Source: Ctenosaura bakeri
Lineage: Eukaryota; Chordata; Lepidosauria; Squamata; Iguanidae
Length of the DNA stretch: 64,000 bases
Direction: 5' to 3'
Assembly: GCA_948474755.1 (NCBI GenBank)
Contig: CAOLHI010000935.1
Span: forward strand, 248,001-312,000
The first letter of the stretch is position 1. Every line of letters starts with the position of its first letter. Position numbers and translations under genes: made by a program. This document shows, piece after piece, positions 44,533 to 53,699 of this stretch. Under the pieces are notes generated by a model that saw nothing but the letters and a program-made list of their open reading frames with translations, was not told the DNA's origin and did not search any database.

Positions 44533-44576
44533 TGTGCTTGCAGATTCTTTAATATTCCCTTGAACGTTTTTAGCAT
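44295..44576 (-). other. uORF 2, overlapping the ETV5 start out of frame
   Basis: ATG at 44576-44574 in the exon 2 leader opens a 41-codon frame that passes the main ATG (44532), crosses the exon 2/3 junction and ends at TGA 44297-44295. Its start context (TCA before ATG, C at +4) is weak, whereas the main start has A at -3 and G at +4. A regulatory role is inference. Confidence 0.6.
44332..44487 (-). other. ETV5: ETV5 intron 2 (156 bp)
   Basis: Short GT-AG intron; donor GGG then GTAGGT. Confidence 0.92.
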
Positions 44577-44629
44577 TGAGCTCTTCCAGGGTGAGAAGAG
44601 TTCAGAATCGACCTCTGGCAGATTTAAAA
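44488..44629 (-). CDS. ETV5: ETV5 exon 2: leader and start codon
   Basis: 97 nt of 5' UTR (44629-44533), then ATG at 44532-44530 and [15 protein letters not shown]. The start is chosen because it gives the conserved N-terminus and has a strong context (CACAATGG). The acceptor CTCCTCCAG is preceded by a (TC)n run, complement of 44634-44653. Phase 0 at the donor. Confidence 0.93.
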
Positions 44630-44633
44630 CTGG

Positions 44634-44653
44634 AGGAGAGAGAGAGAGAGAGA
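44634..44653. repeat. ETV5: (GA)n tract next to the exon 2 acceptor
   Basis: On the minus strand this is (TC)n running directly into CTCCTCCAG, the exon 2 acceptor. Confidence 0.9.
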
Positions 44654-45620
44654 AATCAAGACATGCTCTGCCTCTAAGCCACCTGAAAAGATTGTCTCTA
44701 ATAGCACTTGAGCACAGTTTCCAAGCTTGAAGGATTAGCTGCTGTGCTTAATTAATGTGCACCAAACAGCTTTAGTTGGGCAAATAAAACAATTCTAGTA
44801 TTTCCCTCTCAATTCACCAAATGATACTCATTCAGGTTACTACTCTGATCACCCTTTTTTAGCTAACACACAAAAGATCCCAAACCTTTAATCCATGATG
44901 TCACAGCGTTACCATGGAAATGGCTGTGATGTCACTAAAAACGAATTACAACCCTTGAAGAACAAACACGGGAACAGCATGGATTACATGGCAGAGATCG
45001 CATTGCACAGGGGACTCCATTTTCTCCCTACATGGTCAAAAGATAAAATATTAATAGCAACAAGTGCACAGAAAGTCACTTCTACTTTGTGAAAGAGCTC
45101 AGCTTTCAGAAGAGGAAAGGCAGTTCCACACAACTGTTCCAGGTTACGAATGACCCAAACGAACTTTCAGTTTGAACCTAAGCGCCCCTCCCAGCCCATA
45201 TGGCAATGCAAGCTCTTCCATTTTCACAAGGCTCAGTTTCTAGAAAATGTGCTTTGGAATGCAATCTTCCAAAAGCAACAGTATCTTCAAAAACAAAAAG
45301 AAAAACAAAACCTTTAAGGCACGGAATACCAAGGAATCTCGGATAATTCACTCAGCAGCTTCCTCAGAATCTCCATGTTAGGCAGACATGAGATCCAAGG
45401 CAAAATGGAAAACCACTTAGTCCCTTGTTCTGCTGATGCAACTTTGGCGGCTCCAAGCAGCTTGCATGGTGGAAAAGAAAGCTGCTAGCCGAGGAGCGCT
45501 TCTCAGTCACCTCCCCCAAAGTAAACCCACTGTGAAGTTATGCACAAGAGACTTCTGTATCCCGTTTAAAATAAAAGCACATCGCTGTTGCTATTGAAAA
45601 GCGAACCAAGAAGGGCGCAG

Positions 45621-45654
45621 TAATGATAATAATAATAACAACAACAACAATAAT
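45621..45654. repeat. AAT/AAC trinucleotide tract
   Basis: TAATGATAATAATAATAACAACAACAACAATAA: two related trinucleotide arrays back to back. Confidence 0.9.
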
Positions 45655-45698
45655 TTGAGGAAAACGTTCGTAAACAGGGCACCGTTTATGAATCCTTA

Positions 45699-45878
45699 GG
45701 CCATTTCCGCACGAGCCTGTTATAGCGCGATGATTCCACTTTCAACCTCCTCTGGAATCCTGGGGTTTGCAGTTTCGGGAGGGGCCGGCCGGCCCCTCCC
45801 GAAACTGCAAACCCCAGGATTCCAGAGGAGGTTGAAAGTGGAATCATCGCGCTATAACAGGCTCGTGTGGAAATGGTG
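45699..45878. mobile_element. Palindromic Harbinger-like MITE, copy H (near-perfect palindrome)
   Basis: 180 bp with two 90-bp arms and no spacer, centred at 45788/45789 in GGGGCCGG/CCGGCCCC. By eye only three mismatches between arms: one C/T in the GCAC end and the last two bases (GGTG for GGCC). Flanked by TTA at 45696-45698 and 45879-45881. GC-rich subfamily (TATAGCGCGATGATTCC). Confidence 0.9.
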
Positions 45879-46211
45879 TTACTGTCCCGCCGTACCAACT
45901 GTGGCAGATAGTGCCTAAAATGTCACGGCGAACAGCAACGCTTCAACTCTGCGTGGAGATGAATGCTAAAGACCGAACCTCAGTCCCTCACTTCGCCTGT
46001 CTCCGAGTCAAACATCCGAGATTTTAAGCCACGCCGACGACAAAACACCATCTTTTATCAATGTGGCACCGCTCGTCCTAAACCCGCGTCGTGCTCCCGT
46101 CCGCCTCCTCCTCCTCCTCTCCCCGCACAGCACGGAAAAGGCCACTCGCGGGGCCAAACAATACAATGCCTATCCCCCTCCCACCCCACGCGCGAAATCC
46201 GGCCTAAGTTT

Positions 46212-46460
46212 TTTATGAATGGCCGAGGAGTGTAACCAGATCCCGCGGCGCAGGGCCCCCATTCACAAAAAAAAATAAATAAATAAGCGACGCACTTTCC
46301 AGCTCGCTCCATTCACGAAACGCCTTCGGGCGGGCAGCCCCCTCGCCTCCCGCCCGGCCTGTGCAGAACGCCGCCAAAGCGGCTCAGCCCCCGCCCCCGC
46401 CTTCCAGCTTCATTCACACAAGCGCGAGCTCCATTCATAAAAATCGCCCACATTCACCAG
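46212..46460. promoter_or_regulatory. Array of CATTCA-type motifs in the CpG island
   Basis: CATTCAYRAA-like motifs at 46212-46222 (reverse, TTTATGAATGG), 46259-46270, 46309-46320, 46411-46420, 46431-46440 and 46451-46460. Several begin CCATTCA. A further CATTCATAAAA lies at 47144-47154. No factor is recognised; function is inference. Confidence 0.4.
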
Positions 46461-46784
46461 GAGGGGAAAAAAAAAAGAAAGAAACAGCGCACCACCTCCC
46501 AGCGGAGCCAGTGCCCGCCGCAGCCAGTGGCGGCGCGGCTCCTCAAAGCGCTCCTCTCCTCGCAGCCCCCGAGACCGGCTCGCCTCGCCTCCCGCGATCC
46601 GGGCCCGGGGGCTGCACCCCACCAGGCCGCGGTCTGCTGAAGGGGACCCCAAGCTTGCCCGGCCGCCACCTTGCAGCTCGGACCGGCACCTGCAAGAGTC
46701 CCCCGATCCTCAGCCCCCGGGCCCCCCAGCGCTCCCGCCCACCCTTTGGCGGGGGGACCCGGGTGGCTCCCGCCCCCGACTCAC

Positions 46785-46850
46785 CTGCCCCATAGAGCCG
46801 CCGCGCTGCCACGGCGCCGTCGCTAAAAGCCCCGCGCCTCCGTCGGGCTG
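46785..46850 (-). other. ETV5: ETV5 non-coding exon 1 (5' end approximate)
   Basis: A very good donor, CAG then GTGAGT, lies at 46787-46779 on the minus strand inside the CpG island. This matches the expected non-coding first exon of ETV5. The transcription start is not visible in sequence; the upper limit given is a guess based on a reverse CCAAT box at 46900-46904. Confidence 0.55.
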
Positions 46851-47450
46851 CAGCCGGCGCCCCCGAGCGGCCTCCAGCGCCCGCCCCGCGGCCCTCCCCA
46901 TTGGCCGACCTCCCTGCCCGCAGCTGTCCATCTCCACTTGTTTACCCTACCCAGCGCCCAATGGCGCTCGGAGGCTGCGACGCCTCCCAGTCCTGAATGG
47001 TTGCGGTGGCCCAGAGCGTCCTGATCATCCCGCCTCCTCGCAGCGATGAAGTGTCTAAGGGATTGTTCACCCCCCTCCTCTCGGGAGGAATGCAAGCCAA
47101 TCAAGACGGCCTGATTTACATACTTTTTTTTCGAGGAGCGTTTTCATTCATAAAAAAAAAAAAAGGGAGATGTAGATCGAGTTCGGAGGGCGAGGCAGAA
47201 GCGGGGAGGGATTTAAAGGGAACGCGCACCCGCTTGTGCCGGCTGGGCTACGACGGCGCGTCCGGGACCATCCGAGGCTCCCTTCTGCTCGCTGGCCAGA
47301 GCTCGCCCCGGCCTTGGCTTCTCTTCTTTTAAGGCGGGCTCCCCGCTGCTGCTGCCCGGGCGCGCAGTCTGAGACAGGGGACAGCTTGGCGGGGGGGCCT
47401 GTGAGGCGGCCGTGGAAGCTCCCGCGCTCCCGATGCTGGTCTCTGAACCA
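46785..47450 (-). promoter_or_regulatory. ETV5: ETV5 CpG-island promoter
   Basis: GC- and CpG-rich block (whole island about 45.9-47.45 kb) around the exon 1 donor. CCAAT boxes occur at 46900-46904 (reverse), 46958-46962 and 47097-47101 (forward), typical of NF-Y-dependent TATA-less promoters. No good TATA box is seen. The region could also drive a divergent transcript on the plus strand, for which there is no direct evidence. Confidence 0.65.
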
Positions 47451-47452
47451 CG

Positions 47453-47608
47453 GGCCATTTCCGCACTAGCCTGTTATAGCGCGATGATTCCACTTTCAAC
47501 CTCCTCTGGAATCCTGGGGTTTGCGGGCCCTCCCGAAATTGCAAAGCCCAGGATTCCAGAGGAGGTTGAAAGTGGAATCATCGCGCTATAACAGGCTAGT
47601 GCGGAAAT
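47453..47608. mobile_element. Palindromic Harbinger-like MITE, copy I
   Basis: GC-rich subfamily; GGCCATTTCCGCACTAGCC at the left, GGCTAGTGCGGAAAT at the right with the last GGCC missing. Arms carry GATGATTCCACTTTCAACCTCC and its inverse. Confidence 0.85.
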
Positions 47609-47645
47609 TAAATAGATGCCGCGCGCCTTCTACGAACTCGGGTCA

Positions 47646-47814
47646 GGCCATTTCCGCACTAGACCGTTGTAGTGCTATTATTCCACCTTCAACATCCTAC
47701 GGAATCCTGGGGCCCCTCCCTTCAAAGGCCCCTCCCTAAACTGCAAACCCCAGGATTCGGTAGGAGGTTGAAAGTGGAATAATAGCACTATAACGGTCTA
47801 GTGTGGAAATGGCC
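47646..47814. mobile_element. Palindromic Harbinger-like MITE, copy J
   Basis: 169 bp, AT-type subfamily (GTGCTATTATTCC). Complete GGCCATTT ends. Flanking TCA and TCG differ by one base. Confidence 0.85.
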
Positions 47815-47900
47815 TCGATCTCATGGAACTCCGTAGGACTTCTTTTTGAGTAAACTTGCATCGGGTGGACAGCAATGCCTGTGCAATGGATTGAGACTTA

Positions 47901-48060
47901 GGCCATTTCCGCACGAGTCTGTTATAGCGCGATGATTCCACTTTCAACCTCCTATGGAATCCTGGGGTTTGCGGGCCCTCCCGAAATTGCAAAGCCCAGG
48001 ATTCCATAGGAGGTTGAAAGTGGAATCATTGCGCTATAACAGACTCGTGCGGAAATGGCC
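47901..48060. mobile_element. Palindromic Harbinger-like MITE, copy K
   Basis: 160 bp, both GGCC ends intact, flanked by TTA on both sides (47898-47900, 48061-48063). GC-rich subfamily. Confidence 0.9.
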
Positions 48061-48063
48061 TTA

Positions 48064-48967
48064 TTTCCGAATCAGAATGCACAAGATCTGGCCGCCAGAA
48101 GTTTCTCCTCCCGTTTCAATTCTGCAGGCGATTTTTTTTTAAAATCAAGGCTACTTCCCCGTCCTTCCTTTATTGATTAATGTGTTTATGGAAACATTTG
48201 ACACTCGCATTTCTTCTTTATGGCTGTGTACACATATAATTAAAAGGATGGTTTAAAACTCTCAGCCAAATGATCGACTAGAGGAATTTTTCAATTTTTC
48301 TAGAAAAACAATGTCTGGTCTCAAGTATGTCGGGGAATGTCATCTCTTGAACTACAGGCCCTCCCCGTTCTCGAAATTTTATTTCTGTAGATCTCTGTTC
48401 TTATTCAGCAGATATTATTCCAAAGTGTAGCTGGATAACTTGTGTTCAATAGGGAAATGAAAGGTGCAGTGAGAATTTTTTTTCAATGCAGTGAGCAACA
48501 TGAGTCTAAAGTCAGGAACAAGGTGTACTAAAACAAATAGATGAGGAAAAGATAAATAGAAGATCCCAAAGATTTCTTTACTTTATTATTAAATGTAGGC
48601 ACTATTCAAAGGCATAGTTGTATATATCTTGTGCAATAGAAAATAAGTTGTTTTTTTTTAGTGTGGTTGGCAATATACATTTTAGCCAGAAACAAGGGGA
48701 TTCAACATCATTAAGGTTATTAGATATTGCTGTCATTGGGAGCAATCACCTGACTGCTCCATCTCTGACCAAGAGGTATACATATACGAAGATCCAAGGT
48801 TGGATCACAAGCATGAACGCTGCTTCTGGGCTTCCTAGAAACAACTCCCTGTCTCCTGTTCTTGACAGCAGCTTGATGTGAAATTGGAAAAGTGATGGGT
48901 TTGGACTACAGCACCCAAAACAAATGGCTATAGCTGGAAGATTCTGGGAACTGTAGGACATAAATGG
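48064..48967. other. 5' flank, no gene seen
   Basis: A/T-rich sequence with no exon or named repeat, apart from a weak family 2 half copy at 48890-48960 (GGACTACAGCACCC, GGGAACTGTAGGACA). Confidence 0.7.
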
Positions 48968-49165
48968 AACTAGCCATAGTGTATTGGTTTGAGCATTGGC
49001 CTACCACCCTGGCGACCAGAGTTCAATTCCCTGCGTGGCCATGGAAACTCATGGGTGACCTAGAGTGCATATCACCCATCTCAGCCCCAACCCCATGATA
49101 GGTTCATTTTAGGGTCACCATAAGTCAGAGTTGACTCAAAAGCATACAACAGACACACATACAAA
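48968..49165 (+). repeat. tRNA-derived SINE family I, plus orientation
   Basis: tRNA-like head with A-box-like TTGGTTTGAGCATTGG and B-box-like AGAGTTCAATTCC, then GGCCATGGAAACTCATGGGTGACC, CCCATGATAGG, AGGGTCACCATAAGTCAGAG, and an ACA-rich tail (ACAACAGACACACATACAAAC). Confidence 0.75.
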
Positions 49166-49782
49166 CATCATTTTTTCTCAGCTGCGGGTCTGATCCAGCA
49201 TGGCAGCTTCAAAGTCCTTACTTAAGTGGACCACTTGTATCAACTAGTTTGCCTTTTCAGAAGAGATCCTGAGTATTCACTTTTGCTTTATGAATTCAAG
49301 ACGTGTCAGAGAACTACAGAACTATACATTGTTCTAGCTTTTTTTAAAAAAAATACATTATGTATGCAAGTCTGAGGTCAGCCCACACTTACTCCATTGC
49401 CTGCCCACAGCTGTTCCAAGTTCACTGATTACTCTCTGAAGGCCAAATGGGTGTGTTGCACATGAAGATTTGGGCTGAACTTCTTTTATGGACTAGTGAA
49501 TTGGTTCATTCAATTCATGGGGAAGTGGTTGCTTGATTATAACTTAGCCCACATGTGGCACTTGGTGAAGCAACGGCACTGTCACTTCTGGATGAGCACA
49601 GCACCACACAGATGTGTGATTTCTCACCATACTTGTCAGGTGCAGGTCAAGCTGACCCTCACTATGCAAGTGTTGGCTTGGCAATCTAGACTTCACCAGT
49701 GGTAAACTCCTCTCTCATTGGAATCGTGGGTGTCACCTTAGTGCAGTGCATAGATCTGCTTGTATGGATTGTTGGGTAATGG

Positions 49783-49906
49783 GTTGGGCAACAGTCATCT
49801 TCCAAATGTTGTTCAGCTCTCATCTGATCTAGTTGACATGGCCAATGGCCAAAGATGATGGGTTTTGTTGTCCAATAGCATTAAGAAGGTTACAGTTGCC
49901 CAACCA
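49783..49906. repeat. Family 2 inverted-repeat element
   Basis: Termini TTGGGCAACAGTC and GTTGCCCAACC are inverted; inner arms are CTTCCAAATGTTGTTCAGCTCTCATC and GATGGGTTTTGTTGTCC around a GGCCAATGGCC centre. Confidence 0.6.
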
Positions 49907-50002
49907 TACTGTATGATCTTCTTGAAAAGAGACATCTTTGGACATTTTAGTCTACATGTGAAGCTAAAGCCATGGATGGAGTTATAACTTTTGGTCCTTT
50001 GT

Positions 50003-50262
50003 TGTTGCTGTTGCTATTGTGTACCTTCAAATAATTTATGACTTATGATGACCCAAAAGCAAATCTATCAGAGGATTTTTTTTTTTTTTGGAAGGTTTGT
50101 TCAGAGGGGGATCTGCCTTTGTCTTCCTCTAAGGCTGAGAAAGTGTGACTTGCCCAAGGTCACTGAGTGAGTTTCTATTGCTGAGCAGGGATCTGAACCC
50201 TAGTCTCCAGAGTCGTAGCCCAGTGCTCAAACCACTAAACCATGCTGGATCTTGTGGTGGCA
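50003..50262 (-). repeat. tRNA-derived SINE family I, minus orientation
   Basis: Same block order as the copy at 17680-17930, including the end GTGCTCAAACCACTAAACCATGCTGG (complement of the tRNA-like head). A T13 run lies inside. Confidence 0.7.
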
Positions 50263-50577
50263 TGGTTTTGTAATCAATGCTTCTGAATTTAAAGTTGATA
50301 AAATCAGTTTGTGGTGAGTGGCAAGATTCCAGCTTCAGGCATTAGCTAAGAAGTGAACTGACTCAGCAGGGCTACCATGCAAGTAGATGCCTTATCAGAA
50401 ATCTAAAGCCAGTTCTGACAAAGAAAGGGAACTGTTTACCCAGCAACAGGGACAGTGACAGAGTGATCTGAAATCATAATTAATACTGTGGAATGGATTC
50501 CCATTGCAACTGTTTTATACAAAGCAGGTGACCCAAGAAAAGAGAAAAGGAGGAAAATCATAGCAGAAAGAAAGAGG

Positions 50578-50935
50578 CAGCATGGTGTAGTGGTTTGAGC
50601 ATTGGACTGTGACACTGGAGATTGTGGTTCAATTTCACATTTGGCTGTGGATACCCACTGGGTGACTTTGGGTGCATCACATACTCTCAGCCCCAGAACA
50701 CCCTGTCATAGGCCATTTCCACACTAGCCTGTTATAACACTATGATTCCACTTTCAACATCCTATGGAATCCTGGGGTGTGCAGTTTTGGGAGGGGCTGG
50801 TGGATTCCATAGGATGTTGAAAGTGGAATCATAGCACTATAATAGGCTAGTGCGGAAATGGCCATAGGTTCCCCTTGGGGTCACCATAATTCAGAAACCA
50901 CTTGAGGGCACCCAACAACAGCAATATTGCAGAGG
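50578..50935 (+). repeat. tRNA-derived SINE family I interrupted by a MITE
   Basis: Head GTGTAGTGGTTTGAGCATTGGAC and B-box-like GTGGTTCAATTTC, then CCCTGTCATA; the body resumes after the MITE (50711-50863) as ATAGGTTCCCCTTGGGGTCACC and ends CACCCAACAACAGC. Confidence 0.8.
50711..50863. mobile_element. Palindromic Harbinger-like MITE, copy L, nested in a SINE
   Basis: 153 bp, GGCCATTTCCACAC to GTGCGGAAATGGCC, flanked by ATA at 50708-50710 and 50864-50866. Removing it with one ATA restores the SINE order CATGATAGGTTC seen in the copy at 48968. Confidence 0.92.
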
Positions 50936-51139
50936 ATAGGGAAAAGCAGGGGAGAGAGTAAAAATAGATGGAGGTTAGCATACAGGGGGGGTGGAGACAG
51001 AAGAGCTTCATACAAGGATGATAAAAGTTAAACTGGAGATCTGAGACAAGGGAAAGAGGAAACACACTGAATACCACAAAGGCACCAGATGCCAGGAAAT
51101 AGATCACTAGGAAATATAATGTGCTTTAGGCTATATTGA

Positions 51140-51243
51140 GAGGAAAGCAATGACAAAATCACCTCTAAGTATTCCTTGCCTAAGAAAACCCTATGAAGTT
51201 TATGTGGTTACTACAAGTCAAGGGGCAATCTGAAGGCATACAC
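51140..51243 (+). repeat. SINE family I, 3' part
   Basis: GCAATGACAAAATCACCTCT, CCTTGCCTAAGAAAACCCTATGAAG, CTACAAGTCAAGGGGCAATCTGAAGGCATACA follow the 3' half of the SINE. Confidence 0.55.
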
Positions 51244-51774
51244 TTTACTTTTCAAGGCCAGAGGAAGCAGCACTACAGAGGACAGAGTGAGATGAAGCCA
51301 GAAGGCAAAAGGGAAGTGAACCTGGGTTTGTCTTTCACTGACTTATGAGTAGAATCTGTTTCCTTACATATTTCCCGTACATAGATAGATAGTTTCACAC
51401 CAACTTGATTTGTTCTGATTTTAACACACTCATATGCGCACCTGATATTAGCATAGCTAAACTGTAGCAAAACTTGGGTTTGGTCCAATTCTTGGGTTTG
51501 GTCCAACTCTCTCATGCTTTGGCTTTGGCTGCTGATTGAAACAGACCAGCTGGACTAAAGCTACTACAGTTCTTCAATTCCCTTGGCCAGTGCTCATACT
51601 AGCTGGGAGATTCTGGTTGCTATAGTCCCGAAGGTAAATTTTTCAGTCTAGGGTTCAGAGCTTCACTTTGTGGTGGTAAAGGTCTCCAGTTCAGACACCG
51701 AGCAAGCCCTAGTTGATGGAGTAGTGAGAGGAGAGAGCCCTGTCCCTTACAGGCTTTCAGAGGAAGGGCTGTAG

Positions 51775-51900
51775 GTCAATGACAGAGTTTCCATTTAAAA
51801 TATACTAAAAGACCAAGGTTTACTCCCTGCCATCTGCAGGTAAGGCTGTCAGAGACTCTGTCCTCCAGAACACCTGGAGTGTTCCTGCCAGCTGGTAGAA
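51775..51900 (+). repeat. SINE family II fragment
   Basis: GGTTTACTCCCTGCCATCTGCAGGTAAGGCTG resembles the region after the B box of the copy at 59572-59765; diverged. Confidence 0.4.
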
Positions 51901-51907
51901 CAGAGTG

Positions 51908-52035
51908 GGAATCATGTGGCCTTTCAGATGTTATTGAACTGCAGTTTCTAGGAGTCCTAACTAGCATAGCTGATGATGATGAATGCTGGAACTTGTAGTC
52001 CAATAACTTCAGGAGGGCTGCATGATTCCCATCCT
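51908..52035. repeat. Family 2 inverted-repeat element
   Basis: Ends GGAATCATGTGGCC and GGGCTGCATGATTCC are inverted; inner arms are TTTCAGATGTTATTGAACTGCAG and GAACTTGTAGTCCAATAACTTCAGG. Confidence 0.65.
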
Positions 52036-53699
52036 TTCATTAGACTCAGTTTAGGACAACTTTGTAATTGGTCACTTGCAAATAACCAGAAAAGGTGATA
52101 AAATAGGGTTCCAATTGGCATAACACTTATAGTTTAGTTTATATGCACAAATGCAAATTTAGAAATAAATACTGTAATTTAAATGGAAATACAATCAATC
52201 CCACTCAGAGCCTGGAGAAGTTAGTTTATTGGACCTTCACTCCCAGAATCCTTCCAGCAGCATGGCCTGAGAGATGTCATCCCAAAAAGTAAACTTTACA
52301 AGCTATTTGGGGTGCCATCTCCTCCATCATCAGAGGCACCAAAATGCTTTAGGTTGACTTTGCACTCACAATAGATTCCAGGGCATGCTCAGTGTCTCTC
52401 GCATTCTGTACCACCTCACACTATAATATATTGACTGCACAAATAGTTCTGTTGGAAATTGGATTTTTCTTTCCTGTCTCTGCACCCACCAATTCTGGCA
52501 ATTGGCCATGAAGAAATACTTCTGGTTGGGCATCTCTAGTTTTGGCGAATTTGGTGGAATGTTCAGGGTATAAATCACTGACAAGGTAATAGAATCCTAA
52601 TATGTGAGGACCCCACGGTATGCCTTTAATGACACAACCCTGAGCAAGCTTGGTTTCTTAGTGGGGTAGATGGAAGGAACTGTTGAAGTAATCTTTTCCT
52701 CTTCATGTTTTACTTTCCTGTTGAAGCTTCACAGACCAAGGCTGTTGAAGGGAGTGAAGAGAAAATTTGACTAAATATAGCTCCTTCGTAAAAAAAAAAA
52801 AAAAAAACTTAAATAAATCACAGGCTCTAAATTTAACACAATACCTTTCACGTGGAGATTTTTCTTTGGTTTTGATGACACGTGAGCTTGCCTGCTGCTG
52901 CCTTTTATCTTTGTTCATGGGGTGGGCTGGAGGGGAAGAGGCACTGTTTATTTTTAAATTAGAAACTTTGATTTATACAGACTATGGTAACTTAAATCAG
53001 CCACTGAAATATTCCTTAAAAGCCATCCCAAGGAAAAGTACATATAGGAAATGTGCTATGCCCTCCCCAAGGTGATGGCTATAACTAGATGCGCTTGGCT
53101 AAAGTTCTTTCTTTCAGATTTTGGCCCTGTCCAGAAAACAAGCATCCTGTTCTCAGATTGCACAAAGGCTTTAATGACCAAATCTGGCCTGAGGTCCTTT
53201 CCTCTCCAAAAGGAGGCTATAGGGGCTGAGTTAGCCCTCCAAGAGACGTTAAAAGCCACACCTGTTCCAACAAAAAAACAATTTCCTCCCCAAATACCTT
53301 CTATGGGACATATAGGGCATGTTTCTGGGCCTTCCTACACTTTGCCCACCTCTGCTGTAAAACATCACAACAGCAAGAGTTCAATGGCAGTGCTGGAGAA
53401 GAGCCATCCATAGCTATGTAGAAGATGCAGGCAATGAAAGGTAAGATGTTTCCTGTCCAAATTTTGTAACTGGTGGAACATATTACAGTCCAATTAAGAC
53501 TGATCAATTACTTTTGAATTAAGGCTTCAGGAATACTCCAGCAAGTTTTGGCAATAGCCATGCCGTCTGGGGAATTTGGGAAGCTGTAGCCCACAAAAAT
53601 TATACAGTGCACACTTTTCTGGTACAATCTCTGTATGAATGAATTCAAGGTTGAGCAAAGTGTTGTGTCCCATTATAGTCAATGGATGTAACAACCGTA
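52036..53699. other. 5' flank, no gene seen
   Basis: No exon or named repeat; includes an A17 run at 52791-52807. Short frames on both strands show no recognisable similarity. Confidence 0.7.

Larger units (their letters stand above)
44630..46784 (-). other. ETV5: ETV5 intron 1 (2.2 kb)
   Basis: Its 5' part (about 45.9-46.78 kb) lies in the CpG island and holds a cluster of CATTCA motifs; its middle holds MITE H (45699-45878) and an AAT/AAC tract (45621-45654). The part 44.66-45.62 kb shows nothing nameable. Confidence 0.8.
44624..46793 (-). other. uORF 1, split across the exon 1/exon 2 junction
   Basis: ATG at 46793-46791 near the end of exon 1 reads ATG GGG CAG, and after splicing continues TTT TAA at 44629-44624. 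This gives a four-codon reading frame ending 91 nt before the main ATG. Context is weak at -3 (T) but has G at +4. It depends on the exon 1 donor called at 46784. Confidence 0.5.

Noticed and set aside
45686..45918. Nearly identical open frames on both strands
   Set aside because: They arise because the DNA is a palindrome (MITE H), not because of overlapping genes. The same holds for the frames at 47329-47739 and 47798-48142.
46361..47104. Several long frames on both strands in the CpG island
   Set aside because: GC-rich DNA lacks stop codons by composition; the proteins are Arg/Pro/Gly-rich with no family pattern.
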